A stretch of 23,782 nt of DNA from Symbiobacteriaceae bacterium (GTDB lineage: Bacteria; Bacillota_E; Symbiobacteriia; Symbiobacteriales; Symbiobacteriaceae), in contig DAHVXO010000006.1 of assembly GCA_027356675.1 (NCBI GenBank), positions 1 through 23,782 on the forward strand, in the 5' to 3' direction. Position 1 is the stretch's first letter. The number at the start of each line of letters is the position of its first letter. The notes below the pieces were generated by a model. The model was not told the DNA's origin, made no database searches, and saw only the letters and a list, made by a program, of their open reading frames with translations. The translations under genes and the position numbers were made by a program. Positions 20,201 to 23,782 of this stretch are shown one piece after another.

Positions 20201-23200
20201 ACCCCGACGCTGGCTGCCGCCACAAACACCTACCAGGTGAAGGTCGACTGGACTGCTAACGGGAACTCCAGCGGCACCACCTACGAAGTATGGCGGAAAA
20301 CCCTAAAGCCGGATGGAACGGTACTTCGGGATGAACGGATTTACAGCGGCGTCGATACCTACACCTATACCACTGCCGGCACCTATGCGCAGGATGACGG
20401 AGATTACTACCGCCATCGGGTAATTGCGGTCGTCGGCGGGGTCAGCAGTGCCGCCACGGCCGAAGTGGATTATTGGACACCCCCAGTTCCCGCGGTCTCC
20501 AACGGAGTAAACACACTGGATGTATCCTGGAATCCGCCGCTGAGCGCATCAACCCAAAGCGCCGGCACTGCCCTACGAATTTCTTCGTCAAGCTGCTCGT
20601 GGAACAGCACCAGTTACTGGTATGTGCCGGACAGTGGCACCACGTCCCGCATCCGGGTGACGTTCTCAGGCAATACCGGAGACCAGTGGGGCCTGTATGC
20701 CTACGCTCCGTCCTACGGCTATTACTGGGTGATATCGCAGCAGAACGTCCCCTCCGGCACCTACGACCAGTGGATCGACCTGCCCTATGCGGTCGATCGC
20801 CTGCGCACCTACGTCAACGACTGCGGCGGTAGTGGTGGGGCTACCATGGACGTTCCGGAGTATATCGCTCCGAGTCCGACGCAGGTAACGGTTCAATACT
20901 CGTCCAACGGCACCAGCTGGTCGAGTCACGTGACGGGCAACGGCAGCGGCTCGCAGTCCATCCCCGCCCCGAGCCCGCTCAGCCCGGCCCAGAAGTACCA
21001 GATCGGCCTCCTGCCAACCTCCCTGCCGAATGGCGGAACCGCCTGGCGCGCCGTCAACACAACCTGGTACAGCCCCCTCTGGCGCGAGCTGATCCAGAAC
21101 AATAACGGCACGGTCACACAGACCTCTGCCCAACTGTGGTGGGCAACGGGTGAATACAGCGACAACACCCGCCCAAGCCGGAGCTCTAAGGTTCAGCTTT
21201 CCCGTGATGGTGTGGTCATCGCCACGTTGACCCCGGGCACAGACATCACCTACTCCCTGCAAACTCGCAACAGCCGCTACGACTACTGGACTTCATACAC
21301 CGACAACGGGCTGGCCCCGGGCACCAGCTACACCTATTCTGCCTGTGTCCTGAACGCCCTGGACCAGTGCGGCACGCCTGTCACATGGTCTGTGCTCACC
21401 CTTCCCCCGACCCCGGACAGTACCCAGATGGACGTACAGTATGGATCCTACGGCTGGCAAAAGGTAGACACTGCCGGCGGTTGGGGCGAAATCAGTTTCA
21501 AGGCCGTCAAGAGCGCCACCAGCTACAAGTTGTACATCTCGGGCGCCGAGACCAGGACCCTGACAATCAACAGCAGCGCATCCGCAGGTTCCACCGTCAA
21601 GTACAAGGTAACCGACCTCGAAAGTGGCGGCGCTTACACCTTCAAGATCAGCGCCGTGAACACTACAGGTGAGGGCTCCCAGTCTGGAGCTGTTACCTTC
21701 TCCACCCCGAGTCGTAGCGACTCCGGCGCCCCCACCGGCACCAGCATTGTGCTAAATGACGGCGCCGCTACAACCGGCGGCACCCGCATACGGGTGGGAG
21801 GCACCGCGACTGATACCCTCTCCGGCGTCGCTGGGGTCCAACTGAGCAACGATAACAGCACCTGGTCGACCACGTATCCGCTGTACGACTTCACACAGGT
21901 CAACCTGATTACCTACAGTGGTGGCAATGCCTTTTTTAGCGATCTCGGCGGCTGGCAGACGGATAGCACTGCCTGGGCGAAGGTCCAGAATGACTCTTCG
22001 GCCCAGAGCGGCAAGGCCGTCAACATCCGCTGGGATGGCACCACCTCTGACCGCTGGCAGGGGCTCGACCTCGCCAAGAACCTGACGGTCACTGGCGGGA
22101 AGCAGTATACGGTCCAGGTGCGATATAAGGTCACGGGCATGACGACCGGCCGGGCCGCCGTCTGGTCGAACTGGCTGACAGGTAGCACCACCGTCTCCAG
22201 CGCAGATCACGTCTTCGCTACCACAAACGGGCAGTGGGCAACCGAGACGTGGACGCTGACGGCGCCTGCCAGCGCCAACGGCCGAAACATTACCCTTGGC
22301 TTTGACCAGGCAAACCTCGGCGCCACGCTCTGGGTCGACTACATCGTCGTCAACGAGGGGCCAGCGCCCATCTCACCCACCAACTCGTTGCCAAACCCGG
22401 TATCCAATCAGGTCGAATGGACCATATCTGGAAGCAGCTTCGGGTCTAAGACCGTATACGCGCGCTTTGTCGACGCCGTCGGTAACCAGAGCAGCGCCGT
22501 TTCGGCGTCGATCCAGTTCATGCTGACCGACACGACGGCGCCCAGGGTCATCCTCACGATCAACGGCCAGACTACCGGAGGTTCCACCCCAAGCACTACG
22601 GTGACGCTGCAGATCACCGCGTCCGATGCCGAATCCTCCCAGGACCTGCTGAAGATGCGGTTCAAGAACGACAGTGGCCAGTGGTCGCCATGGGAAGACT
22701 ATTCCCCAACCAAAGCCTGGACGATCTGCACAGGCCTCACGCCCAGCCTCTGTGAGGGGCGGCGCAGTGTCTGGGTAGAGGTCCAAGACCCCGCCCAGAA
22801 CACGGGCGGCGCCGTTGCCGACATCTTCTTCAGGACCAGTCTCAATCCTGTTCAGGACGCAGCAACGGTTTGGGCAACCACTGGCAGCCAAGGTAACTAT
22901 GACACTGGCTCAGGAACCGTCACGGTGCAGTATGTGCGAGTCTCGGAGATCGCCCTGAGTCTTGACCTGACGAAGTTCCCAGGCGTGCGCACGGTTCGGT
23001 ACGGTTTTGATCCAAACCGATACGGTCAGTGGGAGCCCATCAGCGCTACGAAGAGCCTCAGCCTGCCGATCGTTCAGGGCATTCAGACGCTCTATATGCA
23101 AACCGATGCGGGCCAGTCCTATCAGATCCGGTTCCTGCTCGATTTCACTCCCCCTGAGATGACTGCCACCTGGAAGGGAGGGGCCACGGCCACTCGCCCC

Positions 23201-23413
23201 GGCGGCAAGGCCACCTTGGTCCTGACCGGCGAGGACAACGTGAGCCGGAATGAGGACTTGCAAGTCTCTATCAACGGGGGAACCTGGCGGGCTTGGGCCC
23301 CGGAGATGGAGATTACCCTAACCGGTAGTGGCCTGCAGACAGTCACCATACGCGTGAAAGATCCAGCAGGTAACCAGAAGACTCTGAACCTCAATTTGTG
23401 GGTAATGCCGTAG
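17264..23413 (+). CDS. Giant secreted fibronectin-III/Ig-like surface protein (2049 residues)
   Basis: Signal peptide MRRSRSLWVLWSLAFLFSLVSL with likely cleavage near KAAAF. The N-terminal 280 residues include a CVGC motif and a discoidin-like jelly-roll region (TGARFLTTNIYGDAYLQGW). Then come about ten fibronectin-III domains, several closed by CALNxxxECG-type cysteine pairs, in two large duplicated units (see repeat entry). The next part holds Ig-like domains (TDTLSGVAGVQLSNDNSTWS; SDAESSQDLLKMRFKNDSGQWS) with a CBM4/9-like jelly roll inserted into one of them. The C-terminus ends in an Ig-like strand (VTIRVKDPAGNQKTLNLNLWVMP) without LPXTG, SLH or membrane helix. ATG 17264 follows GGAGGAGGG. 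The composition is rich in Thr, Ser, Tyr and Trp, as in secreted adhesins. A role in surface attachment or polysaccharide binding is inferred. Confidence 0.85.
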   Translation: MRRSRSLWVLWSLAFLFSLVSLITPSRKAAAFDATVSPSGVTASSNQDYRGVVGTSYKDANNYRIKSATFSFTGRRTSSGSSTTNDYTYLYYKTCVGCGWSSIGPYYANSGTLGYTNKTVDLTPYGNVVEVAMYLYTQTGLNSETATASVTSVVIDSPPWTPGTPSIAGPGVARSVNPTGSWQTWYSAEFVGAKKMTGARFLTTNIYGDAYLQGWNSNTNQWVNLITRSYNDNVVDQWWDGRSQTTYNITKLRVYQNTYTGYGAFSEAYVPQVYYFDAYGTPVDIPDSRNQIRIAWTANNNPAGTVYEVSRREYNSTGVQVSDTLDYSGTNLEYVTDDLQPGKYYKFRVRAKSGGNTSADTTEIAYWVPPVPSVTRDNAKLSLSWTAPYPSLSYWVWYRQAGSVDWSGGWQTSATSYTIDPGWNSPWNQYEVSLTPPGSLPNGGPMWPVSDGQKYRPMWPAPYAALASNVTATSARIWWQINYNSSWNIDSGVNIRITRSDGTNTVTLPTTTTAAASGNWYTPSGASYGYWGYVDQTGLTPGLTYTYTICALNPDNECGPARTVTVTPKPITPGTPTLSAASTTHQVKIDWTQNGNAAGTTYEVWRKTVNPDGSVARDERIFTGTDTYTYTTTGTYAQSAGKYYRYRVRTVVSGVNSDDTSEVAYWTAPTASVTRSTAGFNLSWTLPDAPSTQSTGGALRISSSSCSWVNTSYWYVPNGTTSRVRVTFTGNTNDAWGLYAYSPSYGYYWVIPQASVPSGTYDAWIDLQYPADRLRTYTHDCGGGGATMDVPEFISPSSTTVNVEYSTNGTTWSTYTSGTTAEAISIPSPGTLTPAQKYQVALTPNSLPNGGTAWRSVNSTWYSPLWTSPVNALATGVNGTSARLWWQISTGSSFVIDQTAKIRITRSDGQTPLNGVTTQNSNGAYATPSGGSYGYWGYIDQSGLTPGVTYTWTICALNANDECGDADTVTVTPKPLTPTTPTLAAATNTYQVKVDWTANGNSSGTTYEVWRKTLKPDGTVLRDERIYSGVDTYTYTTAGTYAQDDGDYYRHRVIAVVGGVSSAATAEVDYWTPPVPAVSNGVNTLDVSWNPPLSASTQSAGTALRISSSSCSWNSTSYWYVPDSGTTSRIRVTFSGNTGDQWGLYAYAPSYGYYWVISQQNVPSGTYDQWIDLPYAVDRLRTYVNDCGGSGGATMDVPEYIAPSPTQVTVQYSSNGTSWSSHVTGNGSGSQSIPAPSPLSPAQKYQIGLLPTSLPNGGTAWRAVNTTWYSPLWRELIQNNNGTVTQTSAQLWWATGEYSDNTRPSRSSKVQLSRDGVVIATLTPGTDITYSLQTRNSRYDYWTSYTDNGLAPGTSYTYSACVLNALDQCGTPVTWSVLTLPPTPDSTQMDVQYGSYGWQKVDTAGGWGEISFKAVKSATSYKLYISGAETRTLTINSSASAGSTVKYKVTDLESGGAYTFKISAVNTTGEGSQSGAVTFSTPSRSDSGAPTGTSIVLNDGAATTGGTRIRVGGTATDTLSGVAGVQLSNDNSTWSTTYPLYDFTQVNLITYSGGNAFFSDLGGWQTDSTAWAKVQNDSSAQSGKAVNIRWDGTTSDRWQGLDLAKNLTVTGGKQYTVQVRYKVTGMTTGRAAVWSNWLTGSTTVSSADHVFATTNGQWATETWTLTAPASANGRNITLGFDQANLGATLWVDYIVVNEGPAPISPTNSLPNPVSNQVEWTISGSSFGSKTVYARFVDAVGNQSSAVSASIQFMLTDTTAPRVILTINGQTTGGSTPSTTVTLQITASDAESSQDLLKMRFKNDSGQWSPWEDYSPTKAWTICTGLTPSLCEGRRSVWVEVQDPAQNTGGAVADIFFRTSLNPVQDAATVWATTGSQGNYDTGSGTVTVQYVRVSEIALSLDLTKFPGVRTVRYGFDPNRYGQWEPISATKSLSLPIVQGIQTLYMQTDAGQSYQIRFLLDFTPPEMTATWKGGATATRPGGKATLVLTGEDNVSRNEDLQVSINGGTWRAWAPEMEITLTGSGLQTVTIRVKDPAGNQKTLNLNLWVMP
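18367..21405 (+). repeat. Three large repeat units in the giant protein, two with an inserted Cys module
   Basis: Unit 1 (about 18367-19261), unit 2 (about 19262-20478) and unit 3 (about 20479-21405) each contain a fibronectin-III domain ending in LPNGG-x-x-W, a second with YGYWGY-type aromatic strands and the CALN-x-x-x-x-CG pair, and (units 1 and 2) a third with TTYEVWRKT. Units 2 and 3 carry an additional module of about 110 residues starting LRISSSSCSW and ending DCGG-x-G-GATMDVPE, absent from unit 1. The DNA of units 2 and 3 is still recognisably similar. Confidence 0.8.
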
Positions 23414-23427
23414 GAGCCGTGGCGGCT

Positions 23428-23472
23428 GCCGGCGGAGCAGATGGGGTACTCTCTTCCACTTGCTCCGCCGGC
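23428..23472 (+). promoter_or_regulatory. Twelve-base inverted repeat over the start of the last gene
   Basis: GCCGGCGGAGCA (23428-23439) and TGCTCCGCCGGC (23461-23472) are perfect arms with a 21-base loop. It lies 15 bases after the stop of the giant gene. There is no T run after it. The left arm contains the only ribosome-site-like sequence (GGCGGAG) for the ATG at 23441, which lies in the loop. So it is either a factor-dependent or stabilising 3' hairpin, or a structure that hides the start of the next gene. Confidence 0.6.
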
Positions 23473-23782
23473 TATCCTTGACGCCTTGACGCACAACCGT
23501 TTAGCCGGGGTGTCGGAGTTGGCTATCAATGAACGCTACCTCTCGCAGTTGCAGGAGTTGTCTGCCGTAGCGCTGTCGAGACTGGGCCTTGCAGAGGATC
23601 CCTCCAGCAAGCAGCTCCAGCAATTAGAAACGAAGGTCCGGAGCAGTGGTGAGCTCGACCCGTACGTCCTCGCTGTACTAGGTTTCTACCTCGGTCAGGT
23701 CATCATAAAGACAATCAAGGGTTCTGAATGGGGAGAAGTCACAGCCTCCTCCCTGATTGTACGAATTCCGGTCCAAGTGCGC
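23441..23782 (+). CDS. Unidentified protein, C-terminus beyond right edge
   Basis: An open frame of 114 codons runs from ATG 23441 to the window end (same frame as the giant protein, directly after its stop). GTG 23510 is an alternative start. The protein is soluble and helical: INERYLSQLQELSAVALSRLGLAEDPSS, then LDPYVLAVLGFYLGQVIIKTIKGSEWGEV. The last part resembles the YLGEV-x-x-x-x-x-GG-x-W pattern seen in several small uncharacterised cytoplasmic families, but I cannot name one. Codon third positions are C/G-rich as in neighbouring genes, so the frame is probably real. No function is proposed. Confidence 0.65.
   Translation, partial: MGYSLPLAPPAILDALTHNRLAGVSELAINERYLSQLQELSAVALSRLGLAEDPSSKQLQQLETKVRSSGELDPYVLAVLGFYLGQVIIKTIKGSEWGEVTASSLIVRIPVQVR

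Noticed and set aside
18367..21405. CRISPR-like or short tandem DNA repeats in the giant gene
   Set aside because: The repetition is at protein-domain level with diverged DNA. There are no short identical repeats with regular spacers anywhere in the window.

Overview
The window looks like a chromosomal piece of a moderately high-GC, Gram-positive (monoderm) bacterium. A Symbiobacterium-like or clostridial Bacillota is my best guess. Reasons: many GTG/TTG starts with strong AGGAGG-type ribosome sites, a Tad/Flp pilus locus with no secretin (RcpA/CpaC) gene, a copper-amine-oxidase-N 'stalk' domain protein, and a very large secreted fibronectin-III protein. The lineage is inferred from gene content only.

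Left part (1-2065): a regulatory region. An ImmA/IrrE-type HEXXH metallopeptidase runs off the left edge on the minus strand. It is separated by about 380 noncoding bases, containing three good palindromes and a sigma-A-like promoter, from a plus-strand pair: an unknown protein (824-1252) and an XRE-type helix-turn-helix protein (1272-1913). Codon usage suggests this pair may be one frame-shifted gene. A clear terminator (1921-1951) closes the unit.

Central part (1976-14488): a Tad (Flp) pilus operon behind a near-consensus promoter (TTGACT, 17 bp, TATAAT) flanked by two CTGT-N2/3-ACAG palindromes. Order: small XRE regulator, CpaE/TadZ-like ATPase 1, CpaB (SAF), CpaE/TadZ-like protein 2, CpaF/TadA motor ATPase, TadB, TadC, a 300-base leader, three tiny Flp-type pilins, TadE, a second TadE/F-like pseudopilin, an NTF2-like membrane protein, a secreted six-repeat propeller-like protein, and a TadV/CpaA prepilin peptidase. 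The genes overlap or nearly touch, so most are probably co-transcribed. CpaF powers assembly on the TadB/TadC platform, the peptidase processes the pilins, and the CpaE-like proteins probably position the machine.

Right part (14489-23782): the gene after the peptidase, encoding a coiled-coil protein, is interrupted at codon 8 by an IS630-family element (about 14527-15788, TA target duplication, 28-bp terminal inverted repeats). Removing the element with one TA copy restores the frame exactly. The transposase itself is split by a +1 frame change at a T5C5 run. Beyond it lie a secreted TPR plus copper-amine-oxidase-N protein, a 2049-residue secreted fibronectin-III/Ig-like protein with duplicated and inserted modules and no visible wall anchor, and the start of an unidentified gene that runs off the right edge. 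Together the locus reads as a surface pilus plus giant secreted adhesins, under XRE repressor control and possibly metalloprotease control.
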